Shown: positions 34,517 through 43,479 of the stretch, one piece after another
Layout: the number at the start of each line of letters is the position of its first letter
Numbering within the stretch: position 1 is the stretch's first letter
Assembly: GCA_024742755.1 (NCBI GenBank)
Contig: JANSXW010000010.1
Coordinates: 16,587-80,586 of the forward strand
DNA: 64,000 nt
DNA from: a bacterium
GTDB taxonomy: Bacteria; Bacteroidota; Bacteroidia; Chitinophagales; Saprospiraceae
Reading direction: 5' to 3'
Position numbers and translations under genes: made by a program
Notes under the pieces: generated by a model
What the model was told of the DNA's origin: nothing
Seen by the model: the letters and a program-made list of their open reading frames with translations, nothing else
Databases searched by the model: none

Positions 34517-35836
34517 TTAAGGAGCCGCCAGACGGAAACCAAGATTGTCACTCCGGTAGTTAGGACGGTTATAACTCCGGTTAAAGACCTGGCAATCATC
34601 GGCGGGGAGGTCCCAGGAGCCGCCACGGATAACCCGGTATGCCCCATCAGCAGGTCCTTGGGGGTCACGCTTAGGCGAGTTGGTGTAAAAATCATTGCTA
34701 TACCAGTCGGAACACCATTCCCAGACATTTCCCGTCATATCGTACAAACCTAATGCATTGGGGGATTTAGTACCCACAGGGTGTGTTCCGCCTTCACTAT
34801 CCTCAATATACCAGGCAACTTCGTTGATGTTGTTGCTCCCCGAAAACCTATGATTACTGGAATTTGAAGAGACATCCAAAGTTCCCCCTCCGCGAGCTGC
34901 GTACTCCCATTCGGCTTCTGTTGGTAAACGGTACCGGTTCCCGGTCATCTTATTGAGTTTATCGATAAATTCCTGTACTTTTTCCCAGCTTACTTCTACG
35001 ACTGGGTGGCGAGGGCTTCCCCTGAAATTTAGATCTGTACCCATTATAGCTGCCCATTGCGCTTGTGTGACCTCGTAACAGCTTAGCCTGAAACTACTAA
35101 TTTCAACCTGGTGCACAGGCCCTTCATTACGCTGACAGTCAAAAGACTGCGCCTCATTACATCCCATCATAAATGTACCCTGCGGAATTCGTATCATATT
35201 CCGTTCTAATTCCTGTATTGCATTAGGAGAACCAACCGCAGAGGCAACGTGTTTTTGAGCAATTGCCGGTGCCTGGACATCTTCTTGTGACTCATTCAAA
35301 CCGGTCGCTGCATTTAACGCTCCTGCTTTATCAATACTTTTTATCCGCGCAGAAATGCTGCTCATATTGTATTGCTGCACTGCCAGAATTACATTCAATT
35401 CGTTGGTCACAGACCGCTGGCCATAGGGTGCCGCCCTTACTTGCAAACGAACAATTGTTTCCAATCCATCTTCTGACGGCTGCAAGTCACCTATCTCAAT
35501 AAATTTATGCGAAAATGAAATTCCTTCAGGAAAGTCAGCAAGCATATTATTGAGATACTCCCTGGATTCTATGTATCGGCTACCCTGTGGCCGCAAGTCA
35601 TTCCAGACTATTGAGTCTTCAAAAAGAAAAAAATTGGTGAGTATTTCCTCCCGGATTAGCTGACGATCTGATAAAGGGAGACTGGCATCACCGTAGTTAT
35701 TTAGCATCCCAAAATAGTTGGCGATATAGTCGGCTACCGGATCGCTTTGACCTAAAGCCACTTTTGGTATAGTTACTATAAAAGTAGACACAAGCACCAG
35801 AATAAAGCATAGCCTTATCCATTCTCCAAACTGCAT
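34517..35836 (-). CDS. Secreted FGE-fold protein with shared N-terminal module
   Basis: An exported protein: signal peptide ending at VALGQ, then the ~150-residue module shared by six proteins here (DPVADYIANYFGMLNNYGDASLPLSDRQL...YIESREYLNNMLADFPEGISF). The FGE/SUMF1-like domain runs from ERNMIRIPQGTFMMGC to GFRLAAP. The C-terminal segment GGSWDLPADDCQVFNRSYNRPNYRSDNLGFRL occupies the position that DGRs vary in other proteins, but it does not match the local template closely. The first codon is GTG at 35845 (coupled to the upstream stop); ATG at 35836 is preferred. The catalytic cysteine pair of true FGE is not visible, so a binding role is more likely than sulfatase activation. Confidence 0.78.
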   Translation of the reverse strand: MQFGEWIRLCFILVLVSTFIVTIPKVALGQSDPVADYIANYFGMLNNYGDASLPLSDRQLIREEILTNFFLFEDSIVWNDLRPQGSRYIESREYLNNMLADFPEGISFSHKFIEIGDLQPSEDGLETIVRLQVRAAPYGQRSVTNELNVILAVQQYNMSSISARIKSIDKAGALNAATGLNESQEDVQAPAIAQKHVASAVGSPNAIQELERNMIRIPQGTFMMGCNEAQSFDCQRNEGPVHQVEISSFRLSCYEVTQAQWAAIMGTDLNFRGSPRHPVVEVSWEKVQEFIDKLNKMTGNRYRLPTEAEWEYAARGGGTLDVSSNSSNHRFSGSNNINEVAWYIEDSEGGTHPVGTKSPNALGLYDMTGNVWEWCSDWYSNDFYTNSPKRDPQGPADGAYRVIRGGSWDLPADDCQVFNRSYNRPNYRSDNLGFRLAAP

Positions 35837-35841
35837 AACTT

Positions 35842-37092
35842 TCACTTTACTTCAAATACCTTATCACTAATTCCGCTATTGATTTTTATTTCCTTCACTT
35901 TTATAGTAAAGGGGGGCGGGGTTGATACTTCACTTATAGATTCAAATGGGAATAAAATGCCATTTACCTTTTGGTACTTTGAAAAAGTATTGGTTGTAAC
36001 CACCTCTTCTCCATCCGCACCTTCCTGCCTACTGACCTGCTTTATTTTAAGCCGGGAATCTACTGCATAGTATTCAGTTAACATGTTCCCGTTTGGTGGC
36101 GTAATGTGGATCTTGTAGGCCTGCTCTCCATTCACTTCCTCCACACCAGATAGCTCGATTTGGTAATTACTGGAAGCATACTCTAATTCCGGGAAAATGA
36201 GTGCCTGAGCCTTCATAGCCTCTGCTTCCGCTCCTTTGATCCTTTCTTTCTGCCCCATCGCATTGACAACGCCCTTCTCCCCATCAAATCGGGTTTCGTT
36301 CATCACAGTACCATTCATTTTAACCGTCATGACCATTTTGCCAGGCACCTTTTGCAGGAGAGCCATATCCAGCTCCATCCCCTGAATGGTTGTACTCATT
36401 GTCATACTGATATCCTTTACGCGCTCCAGCCTGGCCCTGCCACCTATTGCTTCTAAATAATGCTCAACTACCCTGACACCAGTGGTTTCATCGGCTGCAG
36501 GGCCCGGAGTTGGCTTAGGCTCTGTCCTCGTTGGAGGAGGAGCTGCGTCCTGCCGCTCAGGCTCAATCGAAGCAGATGGTCCCGGATCAGCCTTGTCGAT
36601 GCTCTTTATCCGTGCTGAAACACTGCTTGTACTGTACTGCTGTACCGCCAAAACCATACTCAGTTCGTTCGTAATGGTGCGTTTGCCTTTGGGCTGTGCC
36701 GTAACCTTTAACTGAACTACTGTTTCCAACCCATTTGCGGCGGGCTCTAAAGCGCCTACCTTCACAACCTCATGAGTAAATGAGATGCCCTGTGGAAAGT
36801 CGGTCAGAATATTGTCGAGGTACTCCCGAGGCTTGATGTAGCGGCTACCCTGCGGGCGCAAATCATTCCATATAAGAGATCCATCAAAGAGAAAGTACTG
36901 GGATAGTATTTCCTCCCGGAACAGTTGCCGGTCGGAAAGGGGAAGAGACGCATCTCCGTAATTGTTCAGCATTTCAAAATAGTTGCTCAGATAGTCCGCT
37001 ACCGGGCTACGCTGCGCCATGGCACTGCCTGGCAGAGCTGCGCTAAGCAGGAAGCCCAACAGTAGTTTTTTGAGGTAATGCTTGGTTTTCAT
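35842..37092 (-). CDS. Secreted protein: shared N-terminal module plus lipoprotein-type C-terminal domain
   Basis: After the signal peptide (MKTKHYLKKLLLGFLLSAALPGSAMAQ) comes the same ~150-residue module as in the FGE proteins (SPVADYLSNYFEMLNNYGDASLPLSDRQL...PREYLDNILTDFPQGISF). Here it is joined to a different domain (VVEHYLEAIGGRARLERVKDISMTMSTTIQGMELDMALLQKVPGKMVMTV...YYAVDSRLKIKQVSRQ), a beta-rich LolA/DUF4292-like fold common in Bacteroidota outer-membrane-associated proteins. The track starts at 37122; the methionine at 37092 gives the normal signal peptide. It overlaps the next FGE gene. The shuffling of one module onto different C-terminal domains points to a common docking or export-related role for the module. 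Confidence 0.68.
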   Translation of the reverse strand: MKTKHYLKKLLLGFLLSAALPGSAMAQRSPVADYLSNYFEMLNNYGDASLPLSDRQLFREEILSQYFLFDGSLIWNDLRPQGSRYIKPREYLDNILTDFPQGISFTHEVVKVGALEPAANGLETVVQLKVTAQPKGKRTITNELSMVLAVQQYSTSSVSARIKSIDKADPGPSASIEPERQDAAPPPTRTEPKPTPGPAADETTGVRVVEHYLEAIGGRARLERVKDISMTMSTTIQGMELDMALLQKVPGKMVMTVKMNGTVMNETRFDGEKGVVNAMGQKERIKGAEAEAMKAQALIFPELEYASSNYQIELSGVEEVNGEQAYKIHITPPNGNMLTEYYAVDSRLKIKQVSRQEGADGEEVVTTNTFSKYQKVNGILFPFESISEVSTPPPFTIKVKEIKINSGISDKVFEVK

Positions 37093-37160
37093 ATTACGAT
37101 TATTGCTATAATTATTACCCACTTTAACCCTAGGGATGAAAGGTCAGCAAATATGTTTTC

Positions 37161-37179
37161 AAGGCGGCTACGCCGCCTT
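37161..37179. terminator. Perfect hairpin downstream of the 37205 FGE gene
   Basis: aaggcggc-tac-gccgcctt is an 8-bp perfect stem with a 3-base loop, 25 bp past the FGE stop. It could be a terminator (T-rich on the plus strand only) or the hairpin often found just after DGR variable repeats. Confidence 0.45.
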
Positions 37180-37204
37180 TTGACGCTCAACCCCGACTGA
37201 TTAA

Positions 37205-37297
37205 CTAGGGAGAGGCTGCCAGGCGGAAGCCCAAATAGTTGTCGCGAAAGCTTGAGCTGCTGCCGTGCCGATTCGAGACCCGGCAGTACCCGGCGCC
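37205..37297 (-). repeat. DGR variable repeat 2 (older or diverged)
   Basis: Aligned without gaps to the template at 44944-45036. In the first 78 bases of the coding strand, 15 changes fall on adenines and 3 elsewhere; four more non-adenine changes lie in the last 15 bases. The bias marks adenine mutagenesis, and the other changes indicate later drift or a sister template. Confidence 0.75.
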
Positions 37298-38647
37298 AGC
37301 GTCCCAGCTACCGCCGCGGAGCACGCGGAGAGTACCCGTACCAAGGCCTTTCGGGTTGCGCCGGGGCGAGCTGCTGTAATAATCACTTTCATACCAGTCT
37401 GAACACCATTCCCATACATTGCCACTCATACCGTACAGCCCTAGCTCATTAGCCGATTTCTGACCAACAGCGTGCGTCTTATTTCCGCTGTTATCTACAT
37501 ACCAACCTACACTGCCCAGATTATTGCTGCCAGAAAATATGTACCGCCGGCTGCGGCTCCCGCCGCGCGCTGCATACTCCCACTCCGCCTCCGTTGGCAA
37601 GCGGTAACTACCCCCTGTCATCCGGTTAAGCTTACCGATGAATTCATTCGCCTCCTCCCAACTAACATAATACATAGGATAATCACCCCCAACTCCAAAA
37701 AGTGACCAATCTTTATCCGATTTATCTCGCTGCTGTGCCACTGTAGTGCCCATCACCGCCTCCCACTGCGCTTGCGTCACCTCGTATTTACTTATGCGGT
37801 AAGTATTAAGCTTTACCCGGTGAGTGGGCTCTTCATCCTCATGGCAATGCCCCCATTGCTCACCTGTACAGCCCATCCTAAAGCTCCCACCTTCTACCCG
37901 TACCATATTGCGCTCCAAATCCTGTATCGGAAGAGGGAGAAAAAGCTTACGTAACTCCTTCAGCCGGAGCCGGGCACCAAGGGCATTCTGCCCGGCAGGA
38001 TAATCCGACAAGTACGCCTCATAGCCATCAATATTATCCAACCGCTCCGCGCGCTGCCAGGCGGCTGCTTCTAATTCTGCGGGGGTAGGGCCGGTATTTT
38101 GTGGTTCTGGTTGGGCTTCGTTGGACGGAGCGGGGCTTTGGTCAGCCTTGTTAATGCTTTTGATCCGGGCAGAGATCGCATTGGCGCTGAACTCTTGTAC
38201 GGTAAGTACAATTTGGACCTCATTACGGATTACAGCCCTCCCGACCGGTCGGACTTCACTGAGCAGCTGCAAGACGGTTTTCAGGCTACCGCCATCGGGC
38301 AGCAGTGGGCCTACTTTGAGACCGGAGTAAGAAAAAGACACCCCGCGCGGAAAATCCGTCAGGATATTGTCCAAATACTCCTGCGGGCGGATGTATTGGC
38401 TGCCCTGCGGGCGCAAGTCGTTCCATAGCAGCGACCCGTCAAAAAGGAAATATTGGTTCAGCAGCTCTGAGCGGAACAGGCGGCGGTCAGACAAATCCAT
38501 GTTGGCGTCGCCCAGGTTGTTGAGCATCTCATAGTAGTTGGCAATGTAGTCGGCTACCGGACTGCTTTGGGCAGTCCCTCTGTTCGGCATAACAGCAATC
38601 AACAGCTGAAAGAGTAATAAACTGCAAGTGTAGCAGATTGCCCTCAT
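37205..38647 (-). CDS. Secreted FGE-fold protein, second DGR-type target
   Basis: An exported protein with the shared N-terminal module (SPVADYIANYYEMLNNLGDANMDLSDRRL), a short repeat (AWQRAERLDNIDGYEAYLSDYPAGQNALGARLRLKELRK) like the two in the kinase-FGE gene, and an FGE-like domain (ERNMVRVEGGSFRMGC...GFRLAASP). The last 93 bp form a variable-repeat-like segment: over 26 codons, 15 of 26 template adenine positions differ against 3 of 52 other positions. The track start at 38677 is possible; the methionine at 38647 (MRAICYTCSLLLFQLLIA) gives a shorter signal peptide. Gene order and similarity suggest it is a paralogue of the neighbouring FGE genes. Confidence 0.8.
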   Translation of the reverse strand: MRAICYTCSLLLFQLLIAVMPNRGTAQSSPVADYIANYYEMLNNLGDANMDLSDRRLFRSELLNQYFLFDGSLLWNDLRPQGSQYIRPQEYLDNILTDFPRGVSFSYSGLKVGPLLPDGGSLKTVLQLLSEVRPVGRAVIRNEVQIVLTVQEFSANAISARIKSINKADQSPAPSNEAQPEPQNTGPTPAELEAAAWQRAERLDNIDGYEAYLSDYPAGQNALGARLRLKELRKLFLPLPIQDLERNMVRVEGGSFRMGCTGEQWGHCHEDEEPTHRVKLNTYRISKYEVTQAQWEAVMGTTVAQQRDKSDKDWSLFGVGGDYPMYYVSWEEANEFIGKLNRMTGGSYRLPTEAEWEYAARGGSRSRRYIFSGSNNLGSVGWYVDNSGNKTHAVGQKSANELGLYGMSGNVWEWCSDWYESDYYSSSPRRNPKGLGTGTLRVLRGGSWDAGAGYCRVSNRHGSSSSFRDNYLGFRLAASP

Positions 38648-38736
38648 ACGGCGGGTATTGCTCATAAAACTTAGCATAAAGCACAGTGTTTTCCTAATTC
38701 AAAGAATTGCCTGGTATCACTTTTAAACTTATTTCA

Positions 38737-40059
38737 TTATGGTGCCACCAGTCGAAACCCTAGATTTCCATAGCGCATATCTGGTTTGCTGCTCCGGCGA
38801 CTGGTCACTCTGCATGACCGTGCGCTGTCATTCCAACTTCCGCCGCGGCGTACGCGGTACTTACCATTTCGTTCACCGGGTGGGTTTTCGGCAGGACAAT
38901 GGGAATAATAATCCGCGCTGTACCAGTCTGAGCACCATTCCCAGACGTTACCGCTCATATCGTACAGCCCCAATTCATTGGGTGACTTAAGGCCTACGGG
39001 AGCAGTTGCTCCTTCACTGTTCTCATCGAACCAACCAACAGCTTTTAATGTATGGCCCCCGGCATACAGATGATCCTGAGCCATGCTCCCCCCTGCTGCT
39101 GCATACTCCCATTCAGCTTCCGTTGGCAAACGGTAATTTCCTCCTGTTACGCGGTTAAGCTTTTGAATAAATTCCTGCACCTCTTCCCAACTCACATAAT
39201 ACATAGGGTACTGAGGGCCTTCCCCCCGTAGAGGATATCGGGTATTTACTTTATCTCTTTGGTCAGCTACTGAGGTGCCCATAACCGCCTCCCATTGCCC
39301 CTGTGTTACTTCATATTTACTAATGCTAAACCCACTTAGAGTAATCTGGTGCAGTGGCTTTTCATCATCGTAACAACTATTTTCCCCTTCTGAGTTACAC
39401 CCCATCATGAAACTTCCACCGGCAATCCTTACCATATTGAGCTCGAGTTCCCGAATAGGCTCCGGCAAAGAAACAGATGCGCTAGCTGGCCTTTCTCCCG
39501 AAACTAACGGAGTTACCGGGTTGAGGTTAACCGCACTGTTTTCTATTGTCCCTGCTTTGTCTATACTCTTTATCCGGGCAGACAGACTCGTGGGATTATA
39601 CTGCCGGACAGCTAAAACCATTCTTAAGTCATGGCTTACCGATGGCTGCCCGGCAGGCTTTGCCGTAAGCTTTAGCCTGACAATCGTCTTAAGCCCATCA
39701 TTGGCGGGCTCAAGGTTACTTACATTGGCTACTTCATACCTAAATGCTATTCCTTCAGGAAAATCAGTCAGGATATTGTCCAAATACTCTCTGGGAGTAA
39801 TGTAACGCTTACCTTCCGGCCGGAGATGGTTCCAAATTAAAGAGCCTTCGTATAGAAAATAACGGCTTAGGATTTCTTCCCGGAACAGCCGCCGGTCAGC
39901 AAGAGATCCTTTTGCATCTCCATAGTTGTTCAGCATCTCATAGTAATTGGCAATATAGTCAGCCACCGGATCGCTCTGAGCAGCAGCCTTGTCAGATGAG
40001 ACAAGGCTCAAAGTTGACAGTAACGACATAAGGATGATGGGGCAGCGTATTTTTCTCAT
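38737..40059 (-). CDS. Secreted FGE-fold protein with shared N-terminal module
   Basis: An exported protein: signal peptide (MRKIRCPIILMSLLSTLSLVSSDKAAAQ), the shared module (DPVADYIANYYEMLNNYGDAKGSLADRRL...PREYLDNILTDFPEGIAF), then an FGE-like domain (LNMVRIAGGSFMMGC...GFRLVAP). The ORF begins at 40098, but the methionine at 40059 yields the proper signal sequence. The C-terminal block GGSWNDSARSCRVTSRRSSKPDMRYGNLGFRL aligns with the DGR variable segment. It carries many differences at non-adenine template positions, so it is not a recent copy of the local template. Confidence 0.77.
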   Translation of the reverse strand: MRKIRCPIILMSLLSTLSLVSSDKAAAQSDPVADYIANYYEMLNNYGDAKGSLADRRLFREEILSRYFLYEGSLIWNHLRPEGKRYITPREYLDNILTDFPEGIAFRYEVANVSNLEPANDGLKTIVRLKLTAKPAGQPSVSHDLRMVLAVRQYNPTSLSARIKSIDKAGTIENSAVNLNPVTPLVSGERPASASVSLPEPIRELELNMVRIAGGSFMMGCNSEGENSCYDDEKPLHQITLSGFSISKYEVTQGQWEAVMGTSVADQRDKVNTRYPLRGEGPQYPMYYVSWEEVQEFIQKLNRVTGGNYRLPTEAEWEYAAAGGSMAQDHLYAGGHTLKAVGWFDENSEGATAPVGLKSPNELGLYDMSGNVWEWCSDWYSADYYSHCPAENPPGERNGKYRVRRGGSWNDSARSCRVTSRRSSKPDMRYGNLGFRLVAP

Positions 40060-40206
40060 CTTTTTTTCATTTAAAAGACCTTTTACGTTATCCAGCATAA
40101 AAGGACTGAAATACTAATCTCGCCAAACCTAACCCCTCTCAATCTATATGCTAAGTCCGAGCAATGGGGGCTTAGCCAGCGGTAGCTAATCCCTTTGATT
40201 GTTCCT

Positions 40207-41007
40207 TTAATGCTCAAAATCGATGATTTTCCAATTGTGATTCAGCATAAAGGAGGGACCTGTATCCGGCTGAAAGTGAACGAAAAACTCCCGGAATTCA
40301 GCATCAAAGTTATAGTACTTAAGTACATACTGCAGGGTTGACAAACCTGCCGTGCTGCATTCTATGTAGGGGGTAATATCCCGCTCTTCGCTCAATATAC
40401 GCGAAAGGGCAATAAACCCATTGTCGTGTGCACTTGGCGGAATGTATTTATGCTTACTGACATTCGGTACTACAGGCAAAGCCGGAAGATCCCGCAATAC
40501 TTCAGGTATGACCACATCGTCAATAATCCACTTGATGCGACGCCGCTCATCTACCAGGATTTTCATTTGCAAGATGAGTGCTGTTGTTAGCCCTTCTATC
40601 CTGCCCTTAACCGGAACCTCTATCCACCAGGAAGAGTCAACAAAGTCCAATACCCCTCCGGCGCCTGCTTTTTGGGCAAAGCGCTGCACCCCGCTGCTGT
40701 CTTTTTCATGCAGAGACTGGTGAACCAAGGATTCGATGATCAGTGACCGGTAGGTTGACCAATAGGCCTGGTTTTGGCGGACCTCCCTGAAAATCGGGGA
40801 ATTTTTATCAACAGGCTGGCCATAAGCATCAAAACTTCCATTATACCGCTCAATAAATTCATCCAGCGAATGGGGCTGTAAGAAAATAGCCGTAGGCATT
40901 ATCTCCTGAGGGCGGTTGCCAAAGTATAGGTCGTAGTAAGGCTGCGCAACCAACACCCTCACCCCTAAAAGAGTTATGATCACTAGTATACCAAATTGCC
41001 TTACCAT
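40207..41007 (-). CDS. Secreted protein of unknown function (paralogue of 56381-57256)
   Basis: The ORF runs from 41109, but the methionine at 41007 begins a signal peptide (MVRQFGILVIITLLGVRVLVAQ) and is preferred. No family recognised. It resembles the gene at 56381-57256 in overall layout and in the block YIPPSAHDNGFIALSRIL (there YIQPMAHENGFMDLRKAF). Each paralogue lies beside an FGE-fold gene, so the pair appears to be a duplicated two-gene unit. Confidence 0.6.
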   Translation of the reverse strand: MVRQFGILVIITLLGVRVLVAQPYYDLYFGNRPQEIMPTAIFLQPHSLDEFIERYNGSFDAYGQPVDKNSPIFREVRQNQAYWSTYRSLIIESLVHQSLHEKDSSGVQRFAQKAGAGGVLDFVDSSWWIEVPVKGRIEGLTTALILQMKILVDERRRIKWIIDDVVIPEVLRDLPALPVVPNVSKHKYIPPSAHDNGFIALSRILSEERDITPYIECSTAGLSTLQYVLKYYNFDAEFREFFVHFQPDTGPSFMLNHNWKIIDFEH

Positions 41008-41109
41008 ACTGCAGCGTTTTATAGTGGAATTAAACCAAAGGTTGATCAATACTACTGATTTTAATGAGGGCAGTAACTGCGGCTCACTGCTATGTGTTCC
41101 CCGTTTCAA

Positions 41110-42627
41110 CTATTTTGCATTCCTGCATAAACGAAAACCAGTTTTTGCACTCGTCATATCGGGTGCACTGAAGTGCCTTGTGGTACATTCTAATTCTTCA
41201 AAAGTCCCTGCCCAACTACCACCTCTCAGTACTTTAAAATTACCACGCAGAGGACCTCTAGGGTTAATAGGGGGAGAGTGCTCGTAAAACTCTGTTTCGT
41301 AATAATCCCAGCACCATTCTTCTACATTGCCACTCATGTCGTAAATACCTAATGTAGTAGGTTTATAAAAGCCAACAGGTGCAGAGAAAGAGTGATTGTC
41401 CGAGTATCTTCTCATCTTCCAGGTAAAATCACATTCCCGATCACAATAATTTCCAACGCCAGGCAAGCTGTAAAGATTGGATGTCTCAGCCCCTCCCCAT
41501 CTAACATCCTCGCCTCCATCACGTGCGGCATATTCCCATTCCGCTTCGGTAGGTAAACGATAGCCATTTGCATTCCAGTTTGCTTTGACACCGTCCTGAA
41601 GAATGGTATAAACGGGTTGCAGTCCATGCTGTTTGCTTAGCCAGTTGCAGTAAGCAATGGCATCGTTCCAACTCACGTGAATAACCGGGTGCAATAGCTT
41701 TGTGGCTGGTCTTACTTGCCCTTTTTCATCGTGCCGCCAGTTAACACCAGCCTGAAACCCCCAAAAGCCCTGCTTAACCAGCTGACTCGTGTCTCTCTGC
41801 TCTGCCACAGTAACATAGTCAGTAGATTCAATAAACTGCGAGAACTCGCTAAAGGTCACTTCAAATTTACCGATGTAAAAGTCATCCACACGAACGGTAT
41901 GCACTGGTCTGTTATCTATATTTTTATCTTGAGCCCCCATTTGAAAAGTTCCTCCATATACCAGTACCATTGGGGTATTATCCGTTGGTTTTCTGTCTCC
42001 ACTTATCTCAACCGGTGCTGAGACAGGCTCAGACAGTTCCTGACCTGAAACACTTTGCTCAGGTGATGCCAAAACTTCCAGTTCTTCAGTATTTTCAGTA
42101 GTAGCCTCTGGCTCCGTTATTTCTGGTACTGTTTCTTCTGGCAGGTACTCATCTACACTTCTAATGCGGGCGATGACACCGGTGGGACTATACTCCCTTA
42201 TGGACAAAATAAACCGGAGCGGGAATGGCCCCATCACTTTCTCTCCGGTTGCTACCGTAGCAGTCAGGCGGATTTCTGCATTAAGGTTGCCGCCCTTAGG
42301 CAGCACATTCAATACCTCCAACTGATCGTACCGAAAGGATATGCCTTCAGGAAAGTCGGTGAGTATAAGATCCAGGTACTCCCTCGGTGGAATATACCGG
42401 CTGCCTTCCGGGCGTAGCTCATTCCAGACCATAGACCCCTCGAAGAGAAAATACTGGTTCAGCAGCTCTGACCGAAACATCCGCCTGTCCTTCAATGGCA
42501 AGCTGGCATCCCCAAGGTTATTAAGCATCTGGTAGTAATTGGCAATATAATCCTCAATAGGTCCGTCCTGTGCCTTTAGCGTAGCGGTAAAGCAAAACAC
42601 CAGTAGCAGTGTGCTGAATTTCGACAT
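41110..42627 (-). CDS. Secreted FGE-fold protein with shared N-terminal module
   Basis: A 505-aa exported protein: signal peptide (MSKFSTLLLVFCFTATLKAQ), shared module (GPIEDYIANYYQMLNNLGDASLPLKDRRMF...PPREYLDLILTDFPEGISF), a Glu/Thr-rich linker (VPEITEPEATTENTEELEV), and a longer FGE-like domain starting at PMVLVYGGTFQMGA. That domain contains the typical VIHVSWNDAIAYCNWLSKQHG and RLPTEAEWEYAARDG blocks and ends with GGSWAGTFEELECTTRHFSAPDMTSAKTGFRLC. This copy is closest to canonical FGE-like enzymes in its YCNWLS block, and it has several cysteines. Whether it is catalytic is uncertain. Confidence 0.77.
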   Translation of the reverse strand: MSKFSTLLLVFCFTATLKAQDGPIEDYIANYYQMLNNLGDASLPLKDRRMFRSELLNQYFLFEGSMVWNELRPEGSRYIPPREYLDLILTDFPEGISFRYDQLEVLNVLPKGGNLNAEIRLTATVATGEKVMGPFPLRFILSIREYSPTGVIARIRSVDEYLPEETVPEITEPEATTENTEELEVLASPEQSVSGQELSEPVSAPVEISGDRKPTDNTPMVLVYGGTFQMGAQDKNIDNRPVHTVRVDDFYIGKFEVTFSEFSQFIESTDYVTVAEQRDTSQLVKQGFWGFQAGVNWRHDEKGQVRPATKLLHPVIHVSWNDAIAYCNWLSKQHGLQPVYTILQDGVKANWNANGYRLPTEAEWEYAARDGGEDVRWGGAETSNLYSLPGVGNYCDRECDFTWKMRRYSDNHSFSAPVGFYKPTTLGIYDMSGNVEEWCWDYYETEFYEHSPPINPRGPLRGNFKVLRGGSWAGTFEELECTTRHFSAPDMTSAKTGFRLCRNAK

Positions 42628-42718
42628 TTAAACAGATAGATTTTAAAGATCCGGATTGTAAAATATATCCTGTCTCATGGGCGGGGCAATGTTGGAAACC
42701 TACCGCTCCTGTGTCTCT

Positions 42719-43312
42719 TCACTTTGCCCGGGTTTCCACGACTCTGATGTCCCCAAGGCGCACGTGAAGCACCTCCTTAGAGGTACGCCCCTGATCCATT
42801 TCCGTGACTTTGATGGCCACCTCGATATCTTTGGAGGTAATATCCTCGTATTTCAGTTTGCCCTCAGCGCCATACCCTTTGAATACCTGATAGACCCGAA
42901 CCGTGCCAAAGTACTGCCCATCCGGTGATTGCCGGAACTTGGAGACCCAGCGCGTTTCAAACCATTCGATCTCTACCCGGCTGTAGGGCAACACCAACAG
43001 GCGATTGAGGTACTTTCTCACGGTGAAGTTCTTCACCTCAGACTGGTTTAGGGAGGACACCTGAAAAACACGGTCCTCATCTACAAAATAGTTCACCGTT
43101 GTATTCACAGCTTCTCTTCGCAGGTCCCGGTTTATTTTTTTATCGCTTATGGTTTGAATATTGATTTCCAGGTCCCGAATACGGTCTTCGGTCTTCTCCG
43201 TAAAAAGTTGTTTTTTTTCTTCTTCAGACAGGCCTGACAATTGCGCAGAAACAATGGTGCTCATCAACAAGAGCATTATGCAATAGCATCCGGGGTTAGT
43301 TTTCATTTTCAT
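42719..43312 (-). CDS. Secreted protein, paralogue of 57386-58006
   Basis: A 197-aa exported protein (signal peptide MKMKTNPGCYCIMLLLMSTIVSAQ) of unknown function. It is clearly related to the gene at 57386-58006: VRKYLNRLLVLPYSRVEIEWFETRWVSKFRQSPDGQYFGTVRVYQVFKGY against IREYLNRLRILEYDKVNIEWYKVIYVSDLKRDPDGNYRGGIRVYQRFQGS. The REYLNRL/IEWY pattern also recalls the REYLDNI segment of the module shared by the FGE proteins, so all may be one fold. A weak promoter-like TTACCTT box lies about 50 bp upstream. Confidence 0.6.
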   Translation of the reverse strand: MKMKTNPGCYCIMLLLMSTIVSAQLSGLSEEEKKQLFTEKTEDRIRDLEINIQTISDKKINRDLRREAVNTTVNYFVDEDRVFQVSSLNQSEVKNFTVRKYLNRLLVLPYSRVEIEWFETRWVSKFRQSPDGQYFGTVRVYQVFKGYGAEGKLKYEDITSKDIEVAIKVTEMDQGRTSKEVLHVRLGDIRVVETRAK

Positions 43313-43479
43313 TCGATCATTTTAGCGGAAATGACATACAATACTTTCACAATGTACTAAGGTAAAACTTTTTATCTGACAGCAGGTAGTTCTCTGATAA
43401 TATACTGGTATTAGGGTGGAGGTAACTAATGTTAACCCAATCATTGAACAATTTCACACCTTCTTGCATTAAGAACGCT

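Noticed and set aside
34517-34620. 3' end of the 34517 FGE gene as a third variable repeat of the same template
   Set aside because: It aligns at the protein level but differs from the template at many non-adenine positions; it is an old paralogue or belongs to another template.
38737-38850. 3' end of the 38737 FGE gene as a variable repeat
   Set aside because: The frame and length align, but changes at cytosines and guanines of the template are too many to claim adenine mutagenesis.
43340-43375. Fourth copy of the ECF-type promoter before the 42719-43312 gene, and a fifth near 63465
   Set aside because: Both keep a TTACCTTAGTA box but lack the GGTATA box at the right distance. They may be a different promoter class, so they are not listed as features.
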